Shown: in pieces, positions 28,263 through 37,857 of the stretch
Position numbering within the stretch: position 1 is the first letter of the stretch
Layout: each line of letters opens with the position of its first letter
Assembly (NCBI RefSeq): GCF_003075035.1
Contig: NZ_QCZE01000007.1
Coordinates: forward strand, 1-64,000
Reading direction: 5' to 3'
From: Zobellella maritima
GTDB taxonomy: Bacteria > Pseudomonadota > Gammaproteobacteria > Enterobacterales > Aeromonadaceae
DNA length: 64,000 nt
Program-made: the position numbers and the translations under genes
The notes under the pieces: model-generated
The model's database searches: none
What the model was told of the DNA's origin: nothing
Seen by the model: the letters and a program-made list of their open reading frames with translations, nothing else

Positions 28263-28901
28263 TCAAGTATTGCCCGGCAATGGCCATGCCAGCCTGAATG
28301 TTTTATCACTCCGGCCTCCCAGCTCCAGCAACAGCTCTAGCTGCCGTCCCTCGGCTCCGACCGGCAATTGCCCGCTCCCCGCCAGGATCTGAAAATGCTG
28401 GAAGTCCAGCAACAGCGGCGCCAGGCCCAGTTCCTGTTCACTCAGGGACACTATCTCACCTTGCTGCCTCACTTGCACCCTTATCCTGGCCTGGCCGGTA
28501 ATCCTGGTCCCCTGCCCCTCCGGCTGCAGCAGCACCAGGCGGAACTTGAACTTGCCTTCCTCAGGCAACGGCGTTATCTCCCCCTCGGTCAGCATCAGCT
28601 CCTTTGCCCCGTCCGGCGCCAGCACCTGTCTGTACAACACCAGCTGCTGGGCCTGTTCGGCGAGCCGTTTGTCCTGCTCAAGCAGCCGGGTTTGCAGGCT
28701 ATCCCGAGCGCTCAGCAAGGCCTGATATTCGAGCTGCCCCTGCAACAACGCCTGCCGGGTGCCGGCCTCCTGCTTTTGTACCGCCTGCAGGGTCTCTCCC
28801 CGATCCTGATAGCGCAACCAGAGGTAACCTGTTGCTGTGGCCAACAACAGGTTCGCCAACAATGAACAGGTCAACCACCTGGCCACCGAATCTTTTTTCA
28901 T
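28263..28901 (-). CDS. DUF6776-like single-span coiled-coil protein
   Basis: 212 residues from the ATG at 28901, which follows AAGGAG at good spacing (a TTG one codon earlier is possible). It has one N-terminal membrane span (about 9-30, [21 protein letters not shown]), a coiled coil rich in Gln, Leu and Glu (about 35-95), and a beta-rich C-terminal domain (about 110-210). This architecture and its place upstream of erpA match the uncharacterised DUF6776 family of gammaproteobacteria. Function unknown; probably a periplasm-facing inner-membrane protein. Assignment is from architecture and context. Confidence 0.75.
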   Translation of the reverse strand: MKKDSVARWLTCSLLANLLLATATGYLWLRYQDRGETLQAVQKQEAGTRQALLQGQLEYQALLSARDSLQTRLLEQDKRLAEQAQQLVLYRQVLAPDGAKELMLTEGEITPLPEEGKFKFRLVLLQPEGQGTRITGQARIRVQVRQQGEIVSLSEQELGLAPLLLDFQHFQILAGSGQLPVGAEGRQLELLLELGGRSDKTFRLAWPLPGNT

Positions 28902-29058
28902 CAAGCGACTCCTTCATGTGCAGCGCATTGTGCCAAATTAGTTATGACCACCACCAGCCCGATGGTCGGATTCTAGTATGTGTCGCTTTTTGTTATAGTC
29001 CTGTCACCTGGCAGCTGACCTGCCTCCCGTCTGTACCCTACTGAAAGGATGTCTTTAA

Positions 29059-30345
29059 ATGTCCAAGTCTGACGATTTGTTTGTCAAAGCACAGCAGCTG
29101 ATCCCCGGTGGTGTAAACTCACCGGTTCGCGCCTTTAGCGGCGTCGGTGGTACCCCCCGTTTCATCGAGCGGGCGGACGGCGCCTACCTATATGATGTGG
29201 ACGGCCAGTCTTATGTCGACTACGTAGGCTCCTGGGGCCCCATGATCCTTGGCCATAACAGCCCTGTGGTTCGCCAGGCGGTCATCGATGCCGCAAAGCG
29301 CGGCCTGAGCTATGGCGCCCCGACCGGCGTTGAGGTGGACATGGCCGAGCTGGTATCACGCCTGGTGCCTTCGATGGAACAACTACGCATGGTCAACTCG
29401 GGTACAGAAGCCACCATGAGCGCCATCCGCCTGGCCCGCGGCTTTACCGGACGCGACAAGATAGTCAAGTTCGAGGGCTGTTACCACGGCCATGCGGATT
29501 GCCTGCTGGTCAAAGCCGGATCCGGGGCCCTTACCCTGGGCCAGCCCAACTCTCCCGGGGTGCCCGCCGATTTCGCCAAACACACCCTAACCTGTACCTT
29601 TAACGATCTGAGTTCGGTCCGGGCCGCCTTCGCCGCCGCCCCCCAGGAGATTGCCTGTATCATCGTCGAGCCGGTGGCCGGCAATATGAACTGTATTCCA
29701 CCAGAACCCGGCTTCCTGCAAGGCCTGCGCGAGATCTGCGATCAATACGGCGCCCTGCTGATTTTCGATGAGGTGATGTGTGGTTTTCGCGCATCCCTGG
29801 GAGGGGCCCAGGCTCACTACGGCATCAGGCCGGATCTGACGACCCTCGGCAAGGTGATTGGCGGAGGCATGCCAGTCGGGGCCTTCGGTGGACGTAAAGA
29901 GGTGATGGAACATATGGCGCCGACCGGTCCCGTTTACCAGGCTGGTACCCTGTCGGGCAATCCGGTTGCCATGGCCGCCGGCCTTGCCACCCTGACCGAA
30001 ATCACCAAACCGGGGGTATATGAAGCGCTTAATGCCAAGACTCAGGCGCTGGTAGACGGCTTACAGGCCGCCGCCGACAAGCACGGCATCCCCTTCACCA
30101 CCAACCGGGTCGGGGCCATGTTCGGCTTTTTCTTCACCGAGGAGAAAAATATCAGCCGCTACGAGCAGGTCACCCGCTGTGATCTGGATGCATTCAAGCG
30201 TTTCTTCCATCTGATGCTGGAGCAAGGCGTTTATCTGGCACCCAGTGCCTTTGAGGCCGGTTTCATGTCCCTTGCCCATGGCGAGCAGGAAATCGCTCAC
30301 ACCCTGGCCGCCGCCGATCAGGCCTTTGCAGCCCTGAAGGGCTAA
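29059..30345 (+). CDS. hemL: Glutamate-1-semialdehyde 2,1-aminomutase
   Basis: PLP enzyme making 5-aminolevulinate, the first tetrapyrrole precursor, by the C5 pathway. 428 residues. PLP lysine is Lys265 in [34 protein letters not shown] and [14 protein letters not shown] are family blocks. AAGGATG lies before the ATG. Its products feed siroheme made by CysG and haem. A TATAGT at 28994 may be its -10 but the -35 is poor. Confidence 0.97.
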   Translation: MSKSDDLFVKAQQLIPGGVNSPVRAFSGVGGTPRFIERADGAYLYDVDGQSYVDYVGSWGPMILGHNSPVVRQAVIDAAKRGLSYGAPTGVEVDMAELVSRLVPSMEQLRMVNSGTEATMSAIRLARGFTGRDKIVKFEGCYHGHADCLLVKAGSGALTLGQPNSPGVPADFAKHTLTCTFNDLSSVRAAFAAAPQEIACIIVEPVAGNMNCIPPEPGFLQGLREICDQYGALLIFDEVMCGFRASLGGAQAHYGIRPDLTTLGKVIGGGMPVGAFGGRKEVMEHMAPTGPVYQAGTLSGNPVAMAAGLATLTEITKPGVYEALNAKTQALVDGLQAAADKHGIPFTTNRVGAMFGFFFTEEKNISRYEQVTRCDLDAFKRFFHLMLEQGVYLAPSAFEAGFMSLAHGEQEIAHTLAAADQAFAALKG

Positions 30346-30352
30346 CGGGGAC

Positions 30353-30386
30353 TCCGATACCGAGCCTGATTCCGCACGGTATCGGA
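30353..30386 (+). terminator. Inverted repeat between hemL and the VOC gene, possible terminator
   Basis: TCCGATACCG (30353-30362) and CGGTATCGGA (30377-30386) are perfectly complementary around a 14-base loop. There is no T run, so intrinsic termination is uncertain; it sits exactly between two convergent genes. Confidence 0.5.
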
Positions 30387-30399
30387 ACACACCCCGGGC

Positions 30400-30822
30400 T
30401 TACTCGGGCTGCTGGATCTCCACCAGTGGCCCTTCCAGCAACTCAACGCTGTTACCGTCCGGATCCAGAATAAACACATAGCGGCTGCAGGTCTGCCCAT
30501 TGACCGGCGACGGCTTGTCGATCAACATGCCTGTCCCGTGCAGGGCGTCCAGCGCCTTGTCCAGATCATCCACCTGCAAGGCAAAATGTCGCAACCCCAA
30601 CCGAAAGCCGCTGGCCCAGGGGGGAACCGACAGCTCGGGCTCGTCTTCGGGCCGGAAACAATACAACTCCAGCAAGGCCTGTCCCAGACGCAGGTGGCAA
30701 ATTTGCAGGCTGCCGGCCTCGTCCTGCCAGCGGTATACCGGCTCAAAGCCCAACCCCTTGTAAAACCCTTCGGCAACCGACAAATCGCGCACACTCAGGG
30801 TCACATGATGAAAGTAAAACAT
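30400..30822 (-). CDS. VOC-superfamily (glyoxalase I-like) metalloprotein
   Basis: 140 residues in the vicinal-oxygen-chelate fold: HHVTLSVRDLSVAEGFYKGLGF at the start, LRHFALQVDDLDKALDAL in the second module and DPDGNSVELLEGP at the end. Potential metal ligands are His5 or His6, a His in the LRHFA strand and the final Glu of SVELLE. GGAGGATG precedes the start. Sequence alone does not separate glyoxalase I, a dioxygenase or a resistance-type binding protein, so no symbol is given. It is monocistronic. Confidence 0.85.
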   Translation of the reverse strand: MFYFHHVTLSVRDLSVAEGFYKGLGFEPVYRWQDEAGSLQICHLRLGQALLELYCFRPEDEPELSVPPWASGFRLGLRHFALQVDDLDKALDALHGTGMLIDKPSPVNGQTCSRYVFILDPDGNSVELLEGPLVEIQQPE

Positions 30823-31043
30823 GACACATCCTCCATGTTCCTATTCATCAGCATATACAGAGTTTGGCGATTTAACCTCGATTGGGTGGATAAAGGGAAC
30901 GAACGGCAGAGGGCGGGACACAAAGGGATCTTGCAGCCGGGATCCAGCCGGTACCCGGAGGCCGGCGGAGAAGAGCTGCCGGGAAAGGATCACCACGCCC
31001 GTCGGTGGTCTCATACCAATCCGAAGGGCGTGACAAAGCGCGA
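30823..31043. other. Spacer between mrcB and the VOC gene
   Basis: 221 bases with no supported gene; short open frames on both strands lack ribosome sites. It presumably holds the end of the hrpB-mrcB transcript and the VOC promoter. Confidence 0.4.
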
Positions 31044-33380
31044 TCAACGGGCGAAATTAAAGATATCCCTTAACCAGTCGCTGACCGGCTGCTCGAATGT
31101 CTCCTGTTGCAGGGGGTTCTGCTGGTAGCAATCCCGTACTCCCGACAGTCGCGCCGCTTCGGCCGGTAACAAGCGGGTCTGTTCGCAGCGGGGATCCGCC
31201 GGCACCCCATCCTGCACCGCGAAATTAACCTGATCGATGCCCGCCGGCACCGCCAGCTCGAGCGAATCAACGCCCCGTTCGTCCAGGTAACGACTGTACA
31301 CCCGCAGGGCGCCACTGGAGCCGGTGAGCCCGGTGACCCCGTTATTGTCCCGGCCTATCCAGCTGGTCACCAGCTCTTCATTGTCGAGCCCCGCATACCA
31401 GGTATCACGCAGATCATTGGTGGTCCCTGTCTTGCCCGCCATCACCCGGTTGGGGAAACGGGCCGCCAGGTGGCGGGCAGTGCCGTTGGAGACCACCTTG
31501 GTCATGCCATAGAGGGCCAGGTAACCGGCTTCCGGAGCCATTACCTGGGTAGCGGTAGGGGCATGCTGATAGATAAGCGTACCCTGCTCGTCCTGTATCG
31601 CTCTAATGGAGGTCAACGGCTGATACAACCCCTGGTTGGCCAGGGTCAGATACATCTGATTGACCTCATAGGGCGTCAGCTCCAGGGTTCCCAACAACAG
31701 GGAAGGATAGGCGTTGATCGGCTGCTCTATCCCCAGCCGCTTGAGGTTATCAACCACCTTGTCCAGCCCGATGGACATACCCAGGTTCACCGTCGGCACG
31801 TTCAGGGACTTGGCCAGGGCATCGATCAGCATCACCTGACCACGGAACTTGCGATCATAGTTATTGGGTTTCCATACCTGGCCACCATCGCTGCGCAGGG
31901 TAATGGGCTCGTCCTTGATTGGGCTGGCCAGGGTATAGCCATTGGCCAATGCCTCCGCATAGACCGCCGGCTTGATCAACGAGCCAATCGGCCGCCGCGC
32001 CGCCAGCGCCCGGTTAAAACCGGCAAAGCTGGGATCGGCTCCACCGACCAGGGCATTGATTTCCCCCTTGCGCCAGTTGGACACCACCATCGCCGCTTCC
32101 AGATCGTCACGCCTGGTGTTGGCCTTCAGCCGCTTGACCTCCTCCTGCACCGCCTGCTCCGCCGCATGCTGGGCAATGGGGTCCAGGCTGCTGAATATTT
32201 TTATTCCCGACTGGCTGAGAAACTCGTCACCGAAACGCTTTCGCAATTCCTCGCGCAGCAGTCCCATAAACGCAGGGGTCCGGCCATAGCCCATGCGGCC
32301 CCGCTCGATCGGCTGCAAGGCCGCATTGCTGGCCTTCTCATAAGTGTCACGGTCAATATGGCCCTCGTTGGCCAGCAGACGCAGTACCAGATCACGACGA
32401 TCCTTGGCCCGCTCCGGGTTGCGCCAGGGATCGTAGAAAGAGGGTCCCTTGACCAGGGCCACCATCAGCGCCATCTGGTCGGCGGTCAGTTCGCTCAACG
32501 GCAGGCCGAAGTAGAAATAACTGGCAAGGCCAAAACCATAGACACCCTGGCTGCCATTTTGTCCCAAATAGACTTCGTTCAGATAGGCTTCGAGGATCTC
32601 ATCCTTGCTGTAACGAAAATCGATGATCACCGCCATATAGGCTTCCTGAATCTTGCGCCAGATGCTGCGGTCCTGGGTCAGGAAAAAGTTCTTGGCCAGC
32701 TGCTGAGTCAGGGTGCTGCCGCCCTGTACCGTGCGCCCCGCCTTGATGTTCACCACCAGGGCCCGCAGTATGGCCAGTGGTGATACCCCGTCATGTTGAT
32801 AGAAGTCCTTGTCCTCGACCGTCAGCAGGGTGGTGATCAGCAGGGGCGGCACCTGCTCCAGCCGTACCAGCAGACGATCTTCCCTTTTTTCTACATTCAA
32901 ACGGTCGAGCAGCACGGGATCCATGCGGGCATACCCCAGCTCGCGACCATTATCCGCATTCTGCATCCGCTTCAGACGCTGGCCGTCAAAGGTCAATGTC
33001 ATCGGACGCGCTTCTTCCGGACCATCGGCAAAGTTGAACGGGCGTCGATAGACTTCGATGCGGTTGTTGCCGGCCGAATATTCCCCGGGCCTGGCCGGAT
33101 CGCTCACTTTGCGGTAATTCAGCAACTGCAGCTCACGCTGCATCTGCTGGTAAGACAGCTTTTGCCCGGGAAACAATTCCAGTGGCCGGCTGTATACCAA
33201 GGCCGGCAGGGCCCATTTCTGGCCTTCGAAGCGGCTCTTGACCTTGCCGTCCAGATAAATCCCGAACACGCCCATCAGCACCGCCCCTACCAGGCCGAGT
33301 TTGATGAATAATCCCCACCAGGAGCGCCGTTTCGCTACCGGCTTCTTGGTTGATTTTTTGGTTCTGCTCTGTTTTGCCAT
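31044..33380 (-). CDS. mrcB: Penicillin-binding protein 1B
   Basis: Bifunctional class A PBP that polymerises and crosslinks peptidoglycan. 778 residues. A basic cytoplasmic N terminus (KQSRTKKSTKKPVAKRR) and one membrane span (about 22-43) precede a UB2H-like region, a GT51 glycosyltransferase (VEDKDFYQHDG near 195) and a transpeptidase with Ser467 in RRPIGSLIKP and the KTGTT motif at Lys650. The ATG is two bases behind the hrpB stop, so both are one transcript, as in E. coli. Confidence 0.96.
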   Translation of the reverse strand: MAKQSRTKKSTKKPVAKRRSWWGLFIKLGLVGAVLMGVFGIYLDGKVKSRFEGQKWALPALVYSRPLELFPGQKLSYQQMQRELQLLNYRKVSDPARPGEYSAGNNRIEVYRRPFNFADGPEEARPMTLTFDGQRLKRMQNADNGRELGYARMDPVLLDRLNVEKREDRLLVRLEQVPPLLITTLLTVEDKDFYQHDGVSPLAILRALVVNIKAGRTVQGGSTLTQQLAKNFFLTQDRSIWRKIQEAYMAVIIDFRYSKDEILEAYLNEVYLGQNGSQGVYGFGLASYFYFGLPLSELTADQMALMVALVKGPSFYDPWRNPERAKDRRDLVLRLLANEGHIDRDTYEKASNAALQPIERGRMGYGRTPAFMGLLREELRKRFGDEFLSQSGIKIFSSLDPIAQHAAEQAVQEEVKRLKANTRRDDLEAAMVVSNWRKGEINALVGGADPSFAGFNRALAARRPIGSLIKPAVYAEALANGYTLASPIKDEPITLRSDGGQVWKPNNYDRKFRGQVMLIDALAKSLNVPTVNLGMSIGLDKVVDNLKRLGIEQPINAYPSLLLGTLELTPYEVNQMYLTLANQGLYQPLTSIRAIQDEQGTLIYQHAPTATQVMAPEAGYLALYGMTKVVSNGTARHLAARFPNRVMAGKTGTTNDLRDTWYAGLDNEELVTSWIGRDNNGVTGLTGSSGALRVYSRYLDERGVDSLELAVPAGIDQVNFAVQDGVPADPRCEQTRLLPAEAARLSGVRDCYQQNPLQQETFEQPVSDWLRDIFNFAR

Positions 33381-33382
33381 AA

Positions 33383-35818
33383 TCAGTGTTTCATCTGTCT
33401 CTTGGTGTGCCGGGTCGGGGCGGTATTGGCCGGATCATCTGGCCATACATGCTTGGGATAGCGCCCCTTCATTTCTTTCTGAACTTCACGATAGGAGCCG
33501 GCCCAAAAGGCGGCCAGATCCCGGGTTATCTGTAACGGCCGGCGGGCCGGAGACAACAGCTCCAGCACCAGCCCCACTCGTCCCCTGGCCAGCTCGGGGG
33601 TGTGGGTCTGGCCAAACATCTCCTGTAGCCGTACCGGTAATACCGGCTCATCCTGTTCCCGATAACGGATTTCGGCCCGGGTTCCCGTCGCCAGGCTAAG
33701 GTGACTGGGTAGCAGAGTATCCAGCAATTGCTGTTGTGACCAGTCCAGCCGGCTTTTAAAGATCCTGGCCCAATCCAGCCGAGCCAGCTCATCCCAGCGG
33801 CTCAGGCCCTGCAGATAAGGCTGTAGCCAGCGTTCGGCATCGGCCAGCCAGGCATCTTCATCACAGGGCGCGAAGCCTTGGTCGGCCAATTTCTGTCCGG
33901 CCAGCTTCAATCTGAGCCAGACTTGCCGGGCTGTCTCATCCAGCGGCAGGCCCTGCCAGCCGCGCCTGCGGACTTCATTCAGCAGGCACTCGGCTTTCTG
34001 CTCTGGGCTGATATCCGCCAGCGGGGTGCGTTGCAGGATCAACTGCCCCAGACACCACTGCCGTTCGGCCCTCACCCGGTTTGCCTCCGCATCCCAATGC
34101 AGTGCCTCCCGGGTGGAAAAATGCTCCGGCAGACCATGCTGCATCGCCGCCAACTCGACCGGCTCGGCTCCCTGGATAAACAGCCCCCGGGATGACTGGC
34201 TGAGGGCCGCCACCGCCAGCATGGGCTTACCCTGCAAGGCGCTGTCCAGGGGCAGGTCGGCACTCAGACCGCCGGCCAACTGGTAGCGCCGGTCCTGGCG
34301 CGCCCTGGCAATCCAGTCGGGTCTGGCACTGGCCAGCAGCAGCCCCATATACTGGCCGCTGGGCCGCCCGGGCGCTACCTGTAAACGTTTAAACCAGCGC
34401 TGGGCCGCGCCCTTCAGCGCTTCCTGCCGGGCCAATACCTGCCCCGAAAGCGGGCCTGGCTGCAGCCTGCCTTCTTCCAGCAGGCAGGCCAGGTAAACCC
34501 CATCGGCCAGGGCACCGTCCCGCCCCTGCTGCTGCCATTGCCGGGCGCACAGCAACAAATGCCCCAGCCAGGGCTCTGCCCCCAACTGCCAGACCTGGCG
34601 CCCGAGCGCCGTCAGCTGACCCTGCTCGGTGATCAGCGCCAGGGCCGTCAGCTGGTGTCTGGCCGCCGCCAGTAGGGGCTCCGGCGCCGGCGTCAGCAGG
34701 GGTAAAGTCTCGGGCTCGGCTCCCCAGGCGATGCATTCCAGTAAAAAACCACACAGATCGGCCTGCTCGATTTCCGCCGGACGCCGGGATGACAGCCGCG
34801 CCTGTTGCTCCTGACTCCATAACCGCAGGCAGACCCCCGCCCTTAGCCGGCCCGCCCGCCCGGCCCTCTGGGTTGCCGATGCCTGACCGATTTGCCGGCT
34901 CAACAAGCGGCTCACCCCGCTTTGAGGGTCGAACTGAGCCCTGCGCTCCAGGCCCGAGTCCACCACCAGGCTGATGCCTTCGATGGTAAGCGACGTTTCC
35001 GCCACATTGGTCGCCAGCACCACCTTGCGCCGGCCGGCCGCCGCCGGCGCTATCGCCGCCTGCTGTTCGGACAGGGTCAGACGTCCGAACAGGGGCCTAA
35101 GTTCAATCGGATCGGCGATCCGCAGGGCCAGCCACTGCTCACAGTCGCGGATCTCCCGCTCGCCGGGCAAAAATGCCAGCAGGCTGCCGTCATGCTGTTC
35201 CAAGGCGGTGAGGATGGCCCGCCCCATGCTTTCGGCCAGCGGGGAGTGCTGGTTGCGGGGCAAATACAGATAATCGACCGGAAAACTGCGGCCTTCGCTG
35301 ACCACCAGCCGGGCGTCGGGCAACAGACGCTCCAGGGCCAGACCATCGAGGGTGGCGGACATCACCATGATTTTCAGGTCATCCCGCAGCGCCTGACACT
35401 CCAGGGCAAAGGCCAGGGCCAGATCCGCCTGCAGGCTGCGCTCATGGAATTCATCGAAGATAAGCATGGCTACCCCGGTCAGCTCGGGATCCGTCTGCAA
35501 CATGCGGGTCATCACCCCTTCGGTAACCACCTCCAGCCGGGTCTGGGCACTGCAGCGGCTTTCACCCCGCATTCGGTAACCAATACGCTGACCCACCTCT
35601 TCGCCCAGCTGGGCGGCGAGGTAATGGGCTATGCTGCGTGCCGCCAGCCGCCTGGGCTCCAGCATGATAATCCGGCCTTCAAACTCCTCTCGCTCCAGCA
35701 GCCAGAGCGGCAGCCAGGTGGACTTACCGGCACCGGGCGGGGCTTCGACTATGATTTGGGATGCCGCCAGGGCTTTCTCCAGCTGGGGCAGGGCGGCGAT
35801 AATGGGTAGCTGACTCAC
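33383..35818 (-). CDS. hrpB: ATP-dependent RNA helicase HrpB
   Basis: DExH-box helicase, 811 residues, GTG start at 35818 behind AGGTAACC. Walker A APPGAGKST (26-34), DEFH box in LIFDEFHERS near 120, motif III SATL, and motif VI QRAGRAGR are visible, followed by HA2 and the HrpB-specific C-terminal domain. Role in RNA metabolism is not well defined even in E. coli. Divergent from thpR and upstream of mrcB. Confidence 0.95.
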   Translation of the reverse strand: MSQLPIIAALPQLEKALAASQIIVEAPPGAGKSTWLPLWLLEREEFEGRIIMLEPRRLAARSIAHYLAAQLGEEVGQRIGYRMRGESRCSAQTRLEVVTEGVMTRMLQTDPELTGVAMLIFDEFHERSLQADLALAFALECQALRDDLKIMVMSATLDGLALERLLPDARLVVSEGRSFPVDYLYLPRNQHSPLAESMGRAILTALEQHDGSLLAFLPGEREIRDCEQWLALRIADPIELRPLFGRLTLSEQQAAIAPAAAGRRKVVLATNVAETSLTIEGISLVVDSGLERRAQFDPQSGVSRLLSRQIGQASATQRAGRAGRLRAGVCLRLWSQEQQARLSSRRPAEIEQADLCGFLLECIAWGAEPETLPLLTPAPEPLLAAARHQLTALALITEQGQLTALGRQVWQLGAEPWLGHLLLCARQWQQQGRDGALADGVYLACLLEEGRLQPGPLSGQVLARQEALKGAAQRWFKRLQVAPGRPSGQYMGLLLASARPDWIARARQDRRYQLAGGLSADLPLDSALQGKPMLAVAALSQSSRGLFIQGAEPVELAAMQHGLPEHFSTREALHWDAEANRVRAERQWCLGQLILQRTPLADISPEQKAECLLNEVRRRGWQGLPLDETARQVWLRLKLAGQKLADQGFAPCDEDAWLADAERWLQPYLQGLSRWDELARLDWARIFKSRLDWSQQQLLDTLLPSHLSLATGTRAEIRYREQDEPVLPVRLQEMFGQTHTPELARGRVGLVLELLSPARRPLQITRDLAAFWAGSYREVQKEMKGRYPKHVWPDDPANTAPTRHTKRQMKH

Positions 35819-35882
35819 AAGGTTACCTGAATGGGTAAAGACGCCTATATTGTGCCAAAAGCACCGCCAAAGGACTATCCGG

Positions 35883-36404
35883 ATGCCGAAATCTACTCAA
35901 CGCCTGTTTCTGGCTTTCCCGGCGGGCCAGCTGACGCGGCCTCTGCTCCGATTGCAGGATCGTCTGGCCCTGTCCGGACGTCGCATCCCGCCCGAACAGT
36001 TCCACCTGACCCTTCGCTTCCTGGGTGAACTGGACGCCGTACAGCAGGCACAGGTGGAGCAGATGGTAGACCGTCTGCCCCTGGTGGCCTTCAGGCTGGA
36101 ACTGGACAAACTGGGCTGCTTTGGTCGGGCCAGGGTGCTCTGGCTCGGCCCCACCCAGATCCCCGAGCCTCTGATTACCCTCGCCGGGCAGACGGAGCTG
36201 GGTATTCAGGAACTGGGGCTGCCCGCCTCGCGTCCCGGCTTTCATCCCCACATCAGCCTGTTCCGTCATACTTCGGCCGGCGGACTGCCTAGTATATCTC
36301 CCATCCATTACCAACCGGATCGACTGACACTCTATGCGTCCCGACCCACCAGCAAAGGGCCGGTTTATGAATGTGAACGCAGCTGGCCCCTGACTTCAGG
36401 CTAA
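35883..36404 (+). CDS. thpR: RNA 2',3'-cyclic phosphodiesterase (2H family)
   Basis: 173 residues from the ATG at 35883 (AAAGGACT upstream). The two catalytic 2H motifs are HLTL (His41, Thr43) and HISL (His123, Ser125). Members open 2',3'-cyclic phosphates and can ligate tRNA halves through 2'-5' linkages in vitro (older name LigT). Divergent from hrpB and ending with a four-base overlap against convergent sfsA, the E. coli order. Confidence 0.94.
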   Translation: MPKSTQRLFLAFPAGQLTRPLLRLQDRLALSGRRIPPEQFHLTLRFLGELDAVQQAQVEQMVDRLPLVAFRLELDKLGCFGRARVLWLGPTQIPEPLITLAGQTELGIQELGLPASRPGFHPHISLFRHTSAGGLPSISPIHYQPDRLTLYASRPTSKGPVYECERSWPLTSG

Positions 36405-37105
36405 AGCAACACGGGTAAGGAGCGCACCAGACGCATACCCTCCGGGCCAATCTCCGCCTGCCAGGCCAGACATTCCACCCCGGCCGCCACCGCCAGGGCC
36501 AGCAAGGCGGCATAGTCCGGATCCAGATGGTCCGCCGGACTGACCCGCTCTATCCCGGTGTGCAGTACGCAAAACAGGATCGCCGCCCGATATCCCTCCT
36601 GCCGGCAGGCAATCAGCTCCCGCACATGTTTCTGCGCCCGCACACTCACGGTATCGGGAAAATAACCCTGGCCCTGCCCTTCCAGCAGGGTCACGCTTTT
36701 CACTTCTATATAGCAATCGGGCTTGTCCCCGGCCGACAGCAAGAAATCAATGCGGCTCCCTTCCTGGCCGTAACGCACTTCCGGCCGGACCTGATGGTAG
36801 CCGGCAAACTCGGGGATATCCTCGCCGGCCAGGGCTTCCGCCACCAGCTCATTGGCCCGAGCGGTATTGACACAGATGAAATCTCCCGCCGCCGTCCTGG
36901 TGAGCTCCCAGGTATGGGCATATTTACGCTTGGCATTATTCGAGGTAGAGAAGTAAATCAGGCTGTCCGGTTCGGCACAACCGGTCATTCTCCCGGTATT
37001 GGGGCAATGCAGGGTCAGGGTCTTTCCCTGCACGGTCACGTCGGCCAGGAAGCGTTTATATCGGTGGATCAGCCGGGCTGGCTGTAAAGAAGAGGAAAAC
37101 TGCAC
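36401..37105 (-). CDS. sfsA: SfsA family protein (sugar fermentation stimulation)
   Basis: 234 residues, same as E. coli SfsA, from a GTG at 37105 with a weak AGGT site. Family blocks [37 protein letters not shown] and [24 protein letters not shown] are present; the last resembles a restriction-nuclease-like D-ExK core. An OB-like N terminus is consistent with nucleic-acid binding. The true function is unsettled. Neighbour dksA is divergent, as in E. coli. Confidence 0.95.
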   Translation of the reverse strand: MQFSSSLQPARLIHRYKRFLADVTVQGKTLTLHCPNTGRMTGCAEPDSLIYFSTSNNAKRKYAHTWELTRTAAGDFICVNTARANELVAEALAGEDIPEFAGYHQVRPEVRYGQEGSRIDFLLSAGDKPDCYIEVKSVTLLEGQGQGYFPDTVSVRAQKHVRELIACRQEGYRAAILFCVLHTGIERVSPADHLDPDYAALLALAVAAGVECLAWQAEIGPEGMRLVRSLPVLL

Positions 37106-37387
37106 GATTGTACCTATAGTTCATTAATAAGCTGCCATGGTAACCAGCATTTATTCATGGCGACCAGTGCTTGAAAGGCGAAACCGTCGCCCCCATATGG
37201 AGGTCTTACTAAAAAGTGCCAGGGTATCGGCATCAGGTTCCGGACCCGGGAAGCGGAAAATGTCGTATTTAACGACGGCCGACAACAGAAATCACATTGC
37301 AAAATTGCCTTGTCAACGTGCTTTCTGGTATAGATAGCCGCTTCTTAAATTTGGTTGGCGCAACATTGCATAGTTAGGAGATACGGA
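37106..37387. other. Divergent spacer sfsA-dksA
   Basis: 282 bases with no supported gene. The dksA promoter must lie here; TTGTCA at 37312 with TATAGA about 13 bases downstream has poor spacing, so no promoter is assigned. Confidence 0.4.
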
Positions 37388-37840
37388 ATGCCAGTAGTCG
37401 AAACCAAAAAATCTCTGGGTATTCTGGCGATCGCCGGCGTCGAGCCTTATCAGCCCAAGCCCGACGAAGAATACATGAACGAGGTGCAGAAAACGCACTT
37501 CCGTAAAATTCTGGGTGCCTGGCGCAATCAGCTGCGTGAAGAGGTTGATCGCACCGTTGGCCATATGAAGGATGAGGCCGCCAATTTCCCCGATCCGGTT
37601 GACCGAGCTGCCCAGGAAGAAGAATTCGCCCTTGAACTGCGGGCCCGGGACCGGGAACGTAAACTGATCAAAAAGATCGAGAAAACCCTGCAGAAGATCG
37701 ACGACGACGATTTTGGTTTCTGTGAGCATTGCGGCGTGGAAATCGGTATTCGTCGCCTGGAAGCCAGGCCGACTGCCGATCTGTGCATCGATTGCAAAAC
37801 CCTGGCCGAAATCAAGGAAAAACAGATGGCCGGCTACTAA
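37388..37840 (+). CDS. dksA: RNA polymerase-binding transcription factor DksA
   Basis: Secondary-channel factor that works with ppGpp on rRNA and amino-acid promoters. 150 residues from the ATG at 37388 (AGGAG upstream). A long coiled coil carries the tip acidic residues Asp69 and Asp72 (FPDPVDRA); the zinc finger is Cys112, Cys115, Cys133, Cys136. A longer in-frame reading from 37355 is rejected. gluQ follows after 17 bases, as in E. coli. Its likely target, an rRNA P1 promoter, is at the left end of the window. Confidence 0.97.
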   Translation: MPVVETKKSLGILAIAGVEPYQPKPDEEYMNEVQKTHFRKILGAWRNQLREEVDRTVGHMKDEAANFPDPVDRAAQEEEFALELRARDRERKLIKKIEKTLQKIDDDDFGFCEHCGVEIGIRRLEARPTADLCIDCKTLAEIKEKQMAGY

Positions 37841-37857
37841 GCCGGCCTGATCCAACC

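Noticed and set aside
30841-31047. Minus-strand 68-codon frame between mrcB and the VOC gene
   Set aside because: No ribosome site and no recognisable domain; composition like random GC-rich spacer.
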